Shown one piece after another: positions 15,923 to 25,700 of a stretch of 38,505 bases of DNA. A model generated the notes under the pieces. The model was given only the letters and a program-made list of their open reading frames with translations, ran no database searches and had not been told where the DNA came from. The DNA lies in NCBI RefSeq assembly GCF_000308435.1, contig NZ_BAFR01000159.1, positions 1 through 38,505 on the forward strand. The letters run 5' to 3'. Positions within the stretch are counted from its first letter, which is position 1; each line of letters opens with the position of its first letter. This stretch comes from Nocardia araoensis NBRC 100135. GTDB lineage: Bacteria > Actinomycetota > Actinomycetes > Mycobacteriales > Mycobacteriaceae. Position numbers and translations under genes: made by a program.

Positions 15923-16306
15923 TCAGCCCACTCGGTCGGTGGTGTTCGCTATCTGCGCCGCACTCTCGATGTCCTGCCCGGTAATGCGCTTGAACGAGAT
16001 CGCCATGACCTCGCGCATGTTCTTCACGGTCTCGATGTGTTCGCGAATTATCTGGTCGATGGAATTGGAATCTCCAGTAGCCTGCTTCAGGAACTTGGCG
16101 ACCAGCTTGGATGCCATATCGAAATCACCGAAGCCAGAGACACTCTGAGCGTTGCTCGCGTACGTACGCAAATCGTTGATCTCCCTCAGACGTTGTTCGC
16201 ATGCCGAAAAGCACTGGAGCGCCACCTGCTCATCATCGAGGTACAACTCACCTGCGCGAGCTTGGTCAGCGAGTCGTCGCCACTGGCCCACGTTGTCAAC
16301 CGTCAT
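15923..16306 (-). CDS. 127-residue helical T7SS-associated protein, copy 2
   Basis: This is the paralogue of the protein encoded at 12517-12900, with the same 127 residues and no gaps in an alignment by eye. The segment from GFGDF through KFLKQATG, EHIETVKNMREV and ITGQD to AAQIA is nearly unchanged, while the first 50 residues and the region after QATG differ. The ATG at 16306 has GGGGGAG 5 bases upstream. It is encoded 15 bp after the second lipoprotein gene and about 70 bp before the YbaB-like gene. Strong conservation of one half suggests a shared partner such as the lipoprotein or the secretion machine; the variable half could face the cassette-specific cargo. Confidence 0.7.
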   Translation of the reverse strand: MTVDNVGQWRRLADQARAGELYLDDEQVALQCFSACEQRLREINDLRTYASNAQSVSGFGDFDMASKLVAKFLKQATGDSNSIDQIIREHIETVKNMREVMAISFKRITGQDIESAAQIANTTDRVG

Positions 16307-16321
16307 TACCACTCCCCCTGG

Positions 16322-16852
16322 TCAGTTCGGCAGCACGGGCACGATCGCCCCTCCGACTCGGGAGAGGATCGTGCATGGGTTCTCAAGATCTTCCAGCACA
16401 GCGTTGTTCAGGATGCGTAGTTGCAGAACGCCTTGAGACGCGGGGAAAACGACATCACAGTCCAGATCCTTCGAAGCGCCCTCAACGCGGAATTGACGCC
16501 CTGTACGGCCCGCAATCGTGACGTCCTGGAAGTCGACGTTCCCGGGCTTGTGCTCGAACTCTGCCACCGAACGGCCGGTGGAGAATACGCTCAAGTGGTA
16601 CCTGCGACTCTTCCAGGTACATATTTCCCAGCCGGATTGGTGCACCCCCGCGATACCGGCCTCTTTCGTGGCCGGATCGACCCCAGCCGCCCGAAGCGCC
16701 TCGTCGGGAATACCCGTGCACGGGTTGAACAGAGCTCGTGCCGTAGTAGTGCCGGACCCCGTCGTGGGCGATCCGCTCGTGGTGTCTTCGCATCCCACGG
16801 CTCCGGTCGCCAGCGCTCCGATGAGCAGTGCCAACAGGATTCGACGACTCAT
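16322..16852 (-). CDS. DUF3558 lipoprotein, copy 2
   Basis: The protein has 176 residues. The signal peptide is identical to that of copy 1 up to and beyond the lipobox Cys21 (GAVGCEDTTS), followed by a different Ser/Thr/Gly linker. The DUF3558 domain starts NPCTGIPDEALRAAGVDP and contains the conserved WEIC. Mature domains of the two copies differ at many positions (for example the segment before VEFRD/VDFQD and the C-terminal 40 residues). It opens cassette 2, 15 bp before the second 127-residue protein gene. It is probably anchored to the outer face of the membrane; the function is unknown. Confidence 0.85.
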   Translation of the reverse strand: MSRRILLALLIGALATGAVGCEDTTSGSPTTGSGTTTARALFNPCTGIPDEALRAAGVDPATKEAGIAGVHQSGWEICTWKSRRYHLSVFSTGRSVAEFEHKPGNVDFQDVTIAGRTGRQFRVEGASKDLDCDVVFPASQGVLQLRILNNAVLEDLENPCTILSRVGGAIVPVLPN

Positions 16853-17120
16853 CCCCACCCTCTCGACCCGTGACGACTCAAGTGCGCCAACAGTAGCAGA
16901 CGACCCCCCTGGCGATCCCTGCCTGCGCTGGTCGAGAGGTGGTCCTGCGCTTACAAGCGTGCCGCGGCAGGGAGTCAGGGGCTGGGACGCCTAGTGGTCG
17001 TCTTCTCGTCGGGCCGTAAGGAGTTCAGGCCCCGATCTAGAGTGGCAGTGCAGTAACACGAGATGGACGAAAGCTAGGACATAGGAACGAGTTCGACGAA
17101 AGTTCAAAGGAGCTGGATTC

Positions 17121-17540
17121 ATGGCGTTCGGCAAGATCGTGGCCGGGTTTGCCCTGGCTGCCGCCGCAGTCTCGATCGCTCCCGCCGTCGCCTCCGCTGA
17201 CGATCCGGAGTTTCCGCGCAACGGCGTCATCCCGCCGGGGAGCTACCACATCGGGAGAGGTCCCTCCAATGTGATCGGGTCGCCGATCGAGAACTGCGAC
17301 CTGCAAGTCTTTGTGGATGGCAGGACAGTGGCGCTGGTTTGCGGCACCTCGAGCCGGAGCGGGCATCAGACGCCTGTCGGCCCGGACGAGACGTATGTTT
17401 CGTTCGACTTCGTGCCGCTTGGACTCGACCTGCATGACATCGATCCCCGGCAAGGGCTTTGGAGCGGAACGGTGAATATCGCAGGTACTCCGATCATTGC
17501 CCCGTACCCGCTGGCAGCAGTCTGGCTCAACCGACACTGA
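17121..17540 (+). CDS. Small secreted protein of unknown function
   Basis: The protein has 139 residues with a clear Sec signal peptide (FGKIVAGFALAAAAVSIAP, cleavage probably after AVASA near residue 26). The mature part of about 112 residues has two Cys (ENCDLQVF and ALVCGTSS) that could form a disulphide and a beta-rich look (TYVSFDFVPLGLDLHDI). I do not recognise the family. AAGGAG lies 8 bases before the ATG. It is divergent from the second lipoprotein cassette and convergent with the DUF397 gene. It is probably released or cell-wall associated. Confidence 0.72.
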   Translation: MAFGKIVAGFALAAAAVSIAPAVASADDPEFPRNGVIPPGSYHIGRGPSNVIGSPIENCDLQVFVDGRTVALVCGTSSRSGHQTPVGPDETYVSFDFVPLGLDLHDIDPRQGLWSGTVNIAGTPIIAPYPLAAVWLNRH

Positions 17541-17642
17541 ACTGGATGCGCCACTGATGCGCGACTTACGTCGCCGCGACCAATACGGCCTGGACATCGG
17601 CTGTGGCGCCGAAGTCCCGGCCGTCCTCCGGTCACCGCGATT

Positions 17643-17858
17643 TCACTGAGCAGAGTGCGTATCGAATGCGCCATCCATGACACACGCAGCGAAGGCGTCC
17701 CACTGACCCGGCGTGAAGATCAATGCCGGGCCGGTCGGGTTCTTCGAATCGCGGACCCCGACCCGGCCCCTATCGAGCCACGCGACTTCCACACACGCTT
17801 CGGCGTCTCCGCTGTGCTGCGATTTGAACCAGTGGACGGCGGACTTCTTTACGGTCAC
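17643..17858 (-). CDS. DUF397 domain protein
   Basis: The protein has 71 residues with the full DUF397 pattern: WFKSQHSGDAEACVEVAW, VGVRDSKNPTGPALIF and a closing WDAFAACV. The GTG start overlaps the stop of the upstream XRE gene as GTGA, the normal arrangement for these pairs in actinobacteria. The small protein is thought to act together with its paired helix-turn-helix regulator (BldB/WhiJ-like systems in Streptomyces). Some pairs behave like toxin-antitoxin modules, but nothing in the sequence settles this. A longer reading from 17924 would extend into the regulator gene and is rejected. Confidence 0.88.
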   Translation of the reverse strand: MTVKKSAVHWFKSQHSGDAEACVEVAWLDRGRVGVRDSKNPTGPALIFTPGQWDAFAACVMDGAFDTHSAQ

Positions 17859-18730
17859 CGCTCGTACCTCCGCGCTAGGTTCCTCAGCAGGTCTCGTGAG
17901 GCTTGTTCTCCGAGCGCACCGCACCGCAACTGTTCGTAGAATTCTCGATGTCGCTGCACGTCATCGTGTTCCTCGAAGATCATTGTTCCTATCGCTCCTT
18001 CGGTATAGACAACAGATGGCTCGTCACGCGGGAAGTCGAGGATGATGTACGGCGGTATCGGTAATCCGGCTGGGAACCCAGCACTGAAAGGGACGATTCG
18101 GACCGACACGTTATCGCGCGTCCCAATATCGGCCACATGGCGGAGCTGGGAAGACATGTCGCGGTCCGATCCAACAACGGTGCGCACCACCGTTTCGTGC
18201 AGCAGAAATTCAGCAGGCAACGGCTTGTGTCGTCGCGTCAGGATCGCTTGCCGTCTCATCCGAAGTGCGACACGCTGCTCCACTTCTTCTGGCGCGTTGG
18301 GTGGTGGAGTTGCCGCCATCACTCGCGCGTAGTCCTCAGTCTGCAGCAAGCCGGGCACCGCGAGAGGTTGATAGAAATGGAGCCCGGTAGCTATTGCCTC
18401 CAATTGCAGATACGTGTTGAAACCGGGTCGTACCAGATCCCGGAAGTCCTCCCACCAAGGTCTCACACGCGCCTGCACGGCGAGCGATTTCAGGTACTCG
18501 ATCCGCTCCTCCGGCAGCCCGTAGTACTCGCAGATGAACTCGACATCCCGGACCTTGATCTTCTCGTTCTGCCCCAATTCCAGCCGCGCGAGCGACGATC
18601 GGCTGATCTCGAGCACTTCGGCTACCTGCTCGAGGGTGTAACCGTTGGCCTGACGTGCGTCGCGCAGTGCGCGGCCCAACTGGCGACGTGGCAGCGTCGT
18701 CCGGCTGACGTCCGACTTGGTACCGACCAT
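17855..18730 (-). CDS. XRE-family regulator with DUF5753 domain
   Basis: The protein has 291 residues. The helix-turn-helix lies at about 15-70 (LGRALRDARQANGYTLEQVA, ISRSSLARLELGQNEKIKVRD). The C-terminal DUF5753 domain spans about 90-285 (VPGLLQTEDYARVMAA, AILTRRHKPLPAEFLLHETV, VSVRIVPFSAGFPAG, VVYTEGAIGTMIFEEHDDV). The ATG at 18730 has GGGGAGG 11 bases upstream. With the overlapping DUF397 gene it forms the classic actinobacterial regulator pair. Targets are unknown; the divergent three-gene operon starting near 19063 is a candidate. Confidence 0.9.
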   Translation of the reverse strand: MVGTKSDVSRTTLPRRQLGRALRDARQANGYTLEQVAEVLEISRSSLARLELGQNEKIKVRDVEFICEYYGLPEERIEYLKSLAVQARVRPWWEDFRDLVRPGFNTYLQLEAIATGLHFYQPLAVPGLLQTEDYARVMAATPPPNAPEEVEQRVALRMRRQAILTRRHKPLPAEFLLHETVVRTVVGSDRDMSSQLRHVADIGTRDNVSVRIVPFSAGFPAGLPIPPYIILDFPRDEPSVVYTEGAIGTMIFEEHDDVQRHREFYEQLRCGALGEQASRDLLRNLARRYER

Positions 18731-19062
18731 TTCCGCTGTGTCCTCCCCTGCTGTCCCACGGTGTGACCTGCTTTTTCCCACGGCGAGAATCGACGTCCGC
18801 CCACTCGGGAAGCGCTCAGCGCCTACGCGCTGCTTGCCGGGCACCGGTCGATTCGAGCTCCCCGTCGTGAGCACGTTCGCAGCATATGCACATGCCCGAA
18901 CAACACGGAACAGAAATCGATTTCGTCACGAATTCCCGCGCATCGGAGGCGAATACGTGCGATCGCCAGCCGACGAGTGACGGCGCATGGTCGCACCGGC
19001 ATGGGCGTCGCGAGGCAGTCGGCGGCCTACTCGTTCCACCCGGCATCTGCCATCATGCCGAC
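18731..19062. other. Intergenic region between XRE regulator and divergent operon
   Basis: An open frame runs through part of this stretch from 18886 in frame with the next gene, but its translation (many Cys, His and Arg, no recognisable fold) does not look like protein. CATCAT (19051-19056), 6 bases before the GTG at 19063, is a weak -10 candidate for a leaderless transcript. Nothing else was recognised. Confidence 0.4.
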
Positions 19063-19335
19063 GTGCGGCTGGCGCACGAGCAAATGCGCGCCCACCTGGC
19101 CTGCCGGATCGAGCGGTGTGCGTGGAAGGCGGCGGCGTACCGCACACTGGTCATCACCGGACGGCTGACACCGCAGGCGGTGAGCCACCGCGAACGCGCC
19201 GCCGCAAGAGGACTCCGGTTCCCGTCACAGGACGAGCGCGGCGACACCGACCGCACTCTCGACGTGCACACGATCCGAGCAGTGCTGGAGCAATTGTCGG
19301 CGTTGCCGACTCCGCCGGAATCTTCGCGGGGGTGA
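19063..19335 (+). CDS. Small conserved-looking protein of unknown function
   Basis: The protein has 90 residues from the GTG at 19063; an ATG at 18886 would give 149 residues but adds an unlikely N-terminus. The core is basic and helical: AHEQMRAHLACRIERCAWKAAAYRTLV, then GRLTPQAVSHRERAAARG (Cys, His and Arg-rich). I do not recognise a family. Its stop overlaps the next start as GTGA. It is the first gene of a probable three-gene operon, divergent from the XRE/DUF397 pair. Confidence 0.5.
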   Translation: MRLAHEQMRAHLACRIERCAWKAAAYRTLVITGRLTPQAVSHRERAAARGLRFPSQDERGDTDRTLDVHTIRAVLEQLSALPTPPESSRG

Positions 19336-19691
19336 GCGGATTGCATCGCACCACAGTCGGAGCGGCGCAGGCTTCCTGGCGGGTGGTGGGTAGTCGCATC
19401 GAGATCGTCTTCCTGCGTGACGACTCCGATCCCACACCTGCCTACCGGCTGCGCAACAACGGCGACACCGTGCCGATTCCGCTGGGCCAGAACGGTTTCG
19501 TCGCCTTCGATGAGCGCGCCCTGCCGGATCTGGCGCAGGTGCGCGAATGGTTCCCACGCCACTTCCGGCTCTGGGACGCGGTCCGCACCGAGTTCTGGGA
19601 CGTTCTGCTGCCCGCACACGGAGCACGCACCGCGGACCTTCCCACATCGCCCCGGCCTGGCGGTTCGCCCGACCCGACCCCCTACAGGTAA
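19332..19691 (+). CDS. Unknown 119-residue protein
   Basis: The protein has 119 residues starting at a GTG that overlaps the previous stop (GTGA). The middle has a beta-rich appearance (WRVVGSRIEIVFLRDD, YRLRNNGDTVPIPLGQNGFVAF), followed by aromatic-rich VREWFPRHFRLWDAVRTEFWDVLL and a Pro-rich tail. No signal peptide or membrane segment. The family is not recognised. The coupled arrangement and GC pattern support it being real. The next gene begins 5 bases after its stop. Confidence 0.5.
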   Translation: MSGLHRTTVGAAQASWRVVGSRIEIVFLRDDSDPTPAYRLRNNGDTVPIPLGQNGFVAFDERALPDLAQVREWFPRHFRLWDAVRTEFWDVLLPAHGARTADLPTSPRPGGSPDPTPYR

Positions 19692-19696
19692 CCGAA

Positions 19697-20341
19697 ATGC
19701 CCAACCGACGGAATCGACCACGGGACAAGTCCCGGAAGCCGACGAGTTCCCCCATCCGATACCCAACCAGCGCAACGATCGATTCGATACTCGCGGCCAT
19801 GCTGGCCGAGCGTCGCGCGGACGCCGCCGACCCCGACACCGTGCACTTCTGGGGATTCGCCCGCACCGGAGACGCCGCCGCGCACGACGCCGCCCACACC
19901 CCGATAGTCCTCGACCCCGACGCCGAACGCTCCCCCATCCTGGATTCGGCCGAATGGCTGATCCGGAGATTCCCCGGCCGCCTGTGGGCATTCGGGCTCG
20001 CCTACCTGACGGTGGGCGAGATGTTCACCGGACCGCACGGCGTCCCGCACGAGGCGATACAGGCCGCGGCCGCGGGCCGCCTGGCCGATCGCGCCACCGC
20101 CGACTCTATCTGCGCGGCAACGATATTCGATGCCCGAGGGCGCACCTACACATCGCTGACGTACACCCACCTGCCCGAACTCGGACCGACGCCCACCTGC
20201 GTGGGCGACACCCGCGAGCACACCGACACCTGGATAGCCCTCTTCGACCAGCGCGCCGTCGCGGCGCATGTATGGGCGGCGGCCATAACGCTCGATCCTT
20301 CCGCGAATCGCGCCGCCATGGCCCGCCTGCGAGGGCTGTGA
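19697..20341 (+). CDS. Unknown 214-residue protein
   Basis: The protein has 214 residues with a basic N-terminus (PNRRNRPRDKSRKP) and then a globular domain: PDTVHFWGFARTGDAAAHD, WLIRRFPGRLWAFGLAYLTVGEMF, DSICAATIFDARGRTYT and a closing WIALFDQRAVAAHVWAAAI. No signal peptide or clear membrane helix; no family recognised. It is the last gene of the three-gene operon. The promoter of the resistance module starts about 10 bp downstream. Confidence 0.55.
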   Translation: MPNRRNRPRDKSRKPTSSPIRYPTSATIDSILAAMLAERRADAADPDTVHFWGFARTGDAAAHDAAHTPIVLDPDAERSPILDSAEWLIRRFPGRLWAFGLAYLTVGEMFTGPHGVPHEAIQAAAAGRLADRATADSICAATIFDARGRTYTSLTYTHLPELGPTPTCVGDTREHTDTWIALFDQRAVAAHVWAAAITLDPSANRAAMARLRGL

Positions 20342-20349
20342 AAATCCCG

Positions 20350-20378
20350 TTGGTCTCGTCCGTGTGCATTGTTATGGT
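20350..20378 (+). promoter_or_regulatory. Sigma-70-type promoter of the MFS exporter leader
   Basis: TTGGTC (20350-20355), a 17-base spacer and TATGGT (20373-20378). The predicted +1 is G20385, which is also the first base of a GTG codon. Confidence 0.6.
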
Positions 20379-20384
20379 GTGGTC

Positions 20385-20414
20385 GTGAATTCTCCGGAGG
20401 CGTCCAGACAGTAG
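20385..20414 (+). CDS. Leaderless leader peptide (VNSPEASRQ)
   Basis: GTG followed by eight sense codons and TAG, starting exactly at the predicted transcription start. The last base of the stop codon is the first base of the left arm of a 10-bp hairpin, so a ribosome on the last codons would prevent that hairpin. Leader peptides with hairpins are known upstream of chloramphenicol exporter genes of Rhodococcus and Streptomyces. The peptide itself has no recognised function; its role is inferred from position. Confidence 0.5.
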   Translation: MNSPEASRQ

Positions 20415-20579
20415 CCGCCCGGCATATGCGCCGGGCGGCGTTGTGAATGCCCAACCGCTGGTCGAAGTGCGACTGGTGGGTTATTTCGCGACGCCGGACA
20501 ACGTTGGTTTCTCCGCATCGGGTGACGATTCGCCCGATTCTGCGACCATCTCGGGCGCCTCGACACCTGTGCGGCGCCC
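20414..20579 (+). promoter_or_regulatory. Attenuator-like leader with three hairpins
   Basis: Hairpin 1 (20414-20439) is a perfect 10-bp stem, GCCGCCCGGC / GCCGGGCGGC. Hairpin 2 (20517-20538) is a 9-bp stem with a 4-base loop, ATCGGGTGA / TCGCCCGAT, with one G-U pair. Hairpin 3 (20553-20579) is a 7-bp stem, GGGCGCC / GGCGCCC, ending 7 bases before the GGGGAG ribosome binding site of the exporter gene. The 216-base leader is otherwise non-coding as far as I can see. Hairpin 1 could also terminate transcripts of the upstream operon. Confidence 0.5.
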
Positions 20580-20600
20580 TGTATACGGGGAGTTCCTTTT

Positions 20601-21791
20601 ATGCCCATTGTGGTGTTCGTGCTGGCTGTCGCGGTCTTCGCGCAGGGCACATCCGAGTTCATGGTGTCGGGCTTGCTGGAGCGAATCGCCGTCGACGTAG
20701 GAGTCTCGCTCGGCACCGCCGGCCTGCTGACCTCACTGTTCGCGGCGGGCATGGTGCTCGGCGCGCCGATGACGGCGATGGCGGCGGGCAGATTGCCGCT
20801 CCGGCATTCGATGGCCGCGTTCTTGGCTGTGTTCTGCGCTGCTCATGTCGTCGGTGCCGTGACCAGCGAGTTCGCCGTGCTGCTCGCGACTCGGGTCGTC
20901 GCGGCGGTGGCCGATGCCGGATTCCTGGCCGTCACGCTGGCCGCTCTGCCGCACTTGGTCGGCCCTGCCGTGGTGGGGCGCGCGACCTCGGTGGTGGTGT
21001 CCGGAGTGACCGTTGCCTGTATCGCGGGTGTACCGGCCGGAACTGTGCTGGGGCAGGTCTGGGATTGGCGTGCCGCGTTCTGGGCCGTCGCGATCGTCAG
21101 CGGGGCAGCGTTGATCCCGGTGTGGGCGATGGCGCCCCGCGTCGGTGTTCGCCCGGCCGCACCGCAACCCTCCCTGCTGCGGGAGTGGACGGTACTCGGC
21201 GCACGTCCGGTACTCACCTCCGTGCTGGTCGCGGTTCTGGTCAACGCGGCGACCTTCGCGGGATTCACGTTCCTCGGTTCGATCACCGCCGCGCTCTCCG
21301 CAGCGGACAGCCGCTGGGTTCCGATCGTGCTGGCTTTGTTCGGCGTCGGCTCGTTCGTCGGCGTCACACTCACCGGCCGCTACAGCGACCGCGATCGAGA
21401 GCGGATCGTCACGCTCGGAACGACCGGCCTCATAGGAATCTGGCTGCTGGCGGCTCTGACCGCGCACACACTGTCCGGAGTGGCGATCATGGCGGCGGTG
21501 TCCGGAGCGCTCGCGTTCGGGGTGGGATCGACACTGATCACGACGATCGTGCAGACCGCGGCGCCCGCCGCTCCGCGCATCGCGGGCGCGTTGGCCACCA
21601 CCGCGTTCAATATCGGCGCGGTTCTCGGCCCCGCCACCGCCGCCGTGGTCGTCGACCACACCGGGCAACCCGCGCACGCGTTGTGGTGCGGCACGGCCTT
21701 CGCCATCGTCGCGGCGACTGCCGTCCGGGCAGCGAGGAAGCCGGTCGCGAGCGTCGCAGCGACCGCCACCGCAGGCGACCCGATCGAGTAA
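20601..21791 (+). CDS. Cmx/CmrA-type MFS exporter (probable chloramphenicol efflux)
   Basis: This 396-residue, 12-helix exporter resembles the DHA1 drug:proton antiporters of the Cmx/CmrA/Cml chloramphenicol group. The first helix is FVLAVAVFAQGTSEFMVSGL, followed by GTAGLLTSLFAAGMVLGAP (motif A region). Motif C in helix 5 appears as AGVPAGTVLGQVWDWRAAFW, and the second half has FTFLGSITAAL and FNIGAVLGPATAAVV. The ATG is preceded by GGGGAG at 8 bases. The long structured leader suggests drug-induced expression. It is followed after 348 bp by rpoB2, forming a resistance module. Chloramphenicol is the best guess from family resemblance; other drugs or arabinose-like solutes are possible. Confidence 0.8.
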   Translation: MPIVVFVLAVAVFAQGTSEFMVSGLLERIAVDVGVSLGTAGLLTSLFAAGMVLGAPMTAMAAGRLPLRHSMAAFLAVFCAAHVVGAVTSEFAVLLATRVVAAVADAGFLAVTLAALPHLVGPAVVGRATSVVVSGVTVACIAGVPAGTVLGQVWDWRAAFWAVAIVSGAALIPVWAMAPRVGVRPAAPQPSLLREWTVLGARPVLTSVLVAVLVNAATFAGFTFLGSITAALSAADSRWVPIVLALFGVGSFVGVTLTGRYSDRDRERIVTLGTTGLIGIWLLAALTAHTLSGVAIMAAVSGALAFGVGSTLITTIVQTAAPAAPRIAGALATTAFNIGAVLGPATAAVVVDHTGQPAHALWCGTAFAIVAATAVRAARKPVASVAATATAGDPIE

Positions 21792-21816
21792 TGCTGGCGA
21801 ATTACCGCTAATAGAC

Positions 21817-21849
21817 TTGACGAAGGGCGGAGTGGGATGCAACTATAAA
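21817..21849 (+). promoter_or_regulatory. Candidate rpoB2 promoter
   Basis: TTGACG (21817-21822) is followed by AACTAT after 18 bases or TATAAA after 21. A start near 21853 would give a leader of about 290 bases. This is the most AT-rich stretch of the 348-bp gap between the exporter gene and rpoB2. Confidence 0.4.
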
Positions 21850-21974
21850 AGTGGGAAGACACCAGAAAGCGTGTGTCTATTTCTTGATGCCTCTCGACAT
21901 CGGTCGAATTCAGGTGTAATTTAGGGCTTCGCGCCGGGTCGCGTGCTGTCCAACTCTCGAAATACGAATTGACC

Positions 21975-22008
21975 GTGGAAGCGGCATGGTCTGCGTGCCG
22001 CCTTCCAC
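21975..22008 (+). promoter_or_regulatory. Hairpin in the rpoB2 leader
   Basis: GTGGAAGCGGCA pairs with TGCCGCCTTCCAC (12 bp, one bulged base) around a 9-base loop, 131 bases before the rpoB2 start. TTGACC lies just upstream (21969-21974). It may be a terminator/attenuator separating the two resistance genes or a leader control element. No tract of T follows. The rest of the gap shows no gene. Confidence 0.4.
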
Positions 22009-22139
22009 CCGTTGTTGTCGAGTCATGTTCGGACACGGTCCAGCACGGTGCGCCATGTGAATCACCGCCCACAGGACAAGCAGATACCGTGACGCCCACG
22101 CGAATGTGCGGGCGTCATGAGGTGCTGGAAGGACGCATC

Positions 22140-25628
<3,489 letters not shown>

Positions 25629-25649
25629 TACTGCCGCACAGTGATCCGC

Positions 25650-25690
25650 GCGCCGCGCACAGGGCTGCCGGAATGGCCCGTGCGCGGCGC
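25650..25690. terminator. Bidirectional hairpin terminator between rpoB2 and CHAP gene
   Basis: GCGCCGCGCAC-A-GGGC pairs with GCCCGTGCGCGGCGC (15 bp, one bulge). It lies 21 bases after the rpoB2 stop and 10 bases beyond the stop of the convergent gene, so it can serve both. Confidence 0.7.
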
Positions 25691-25700
25691 ACCGGTCCGG

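Larger units (their letters stand above)
15923..16906 (-). repeat. 984-bp duplicated unit, copy 2
   Basis: This is the second copy of the lipoprotein plus 127-residue protein unit, collinear with 12517-13500. Identity is complete over 16782-16906, which covers the -10 region, ribosome binding site and signal peptide codons, and falls off elsewhere. Confidence 0.85.

Noticed and set aside
18886..19062. N-terminal extension of the small gene at 19063
   Set aside because: The translation is rich in His, Cys and Arg with no fold-like pattern; the GTG at 19063 starts where protein-like sequence begins, though this is not certain.
20443..20700. Short frame beginning GTGAATGCC between the leader and the exporter gene
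   Set aside because: It overlaps the exporter gene in another frame, its 3' half is Cys/Ser/Arg shadow sequence and it has no ribosome binding site.
21851..21919. 22-codon GTG frame in the rpoB2 leader as a second leader peptide
   Set aside because: It begins only 1-4 bases after the candidate -10, too close for the usual start spacing, and has no ribosome binding site; kept as unproven.
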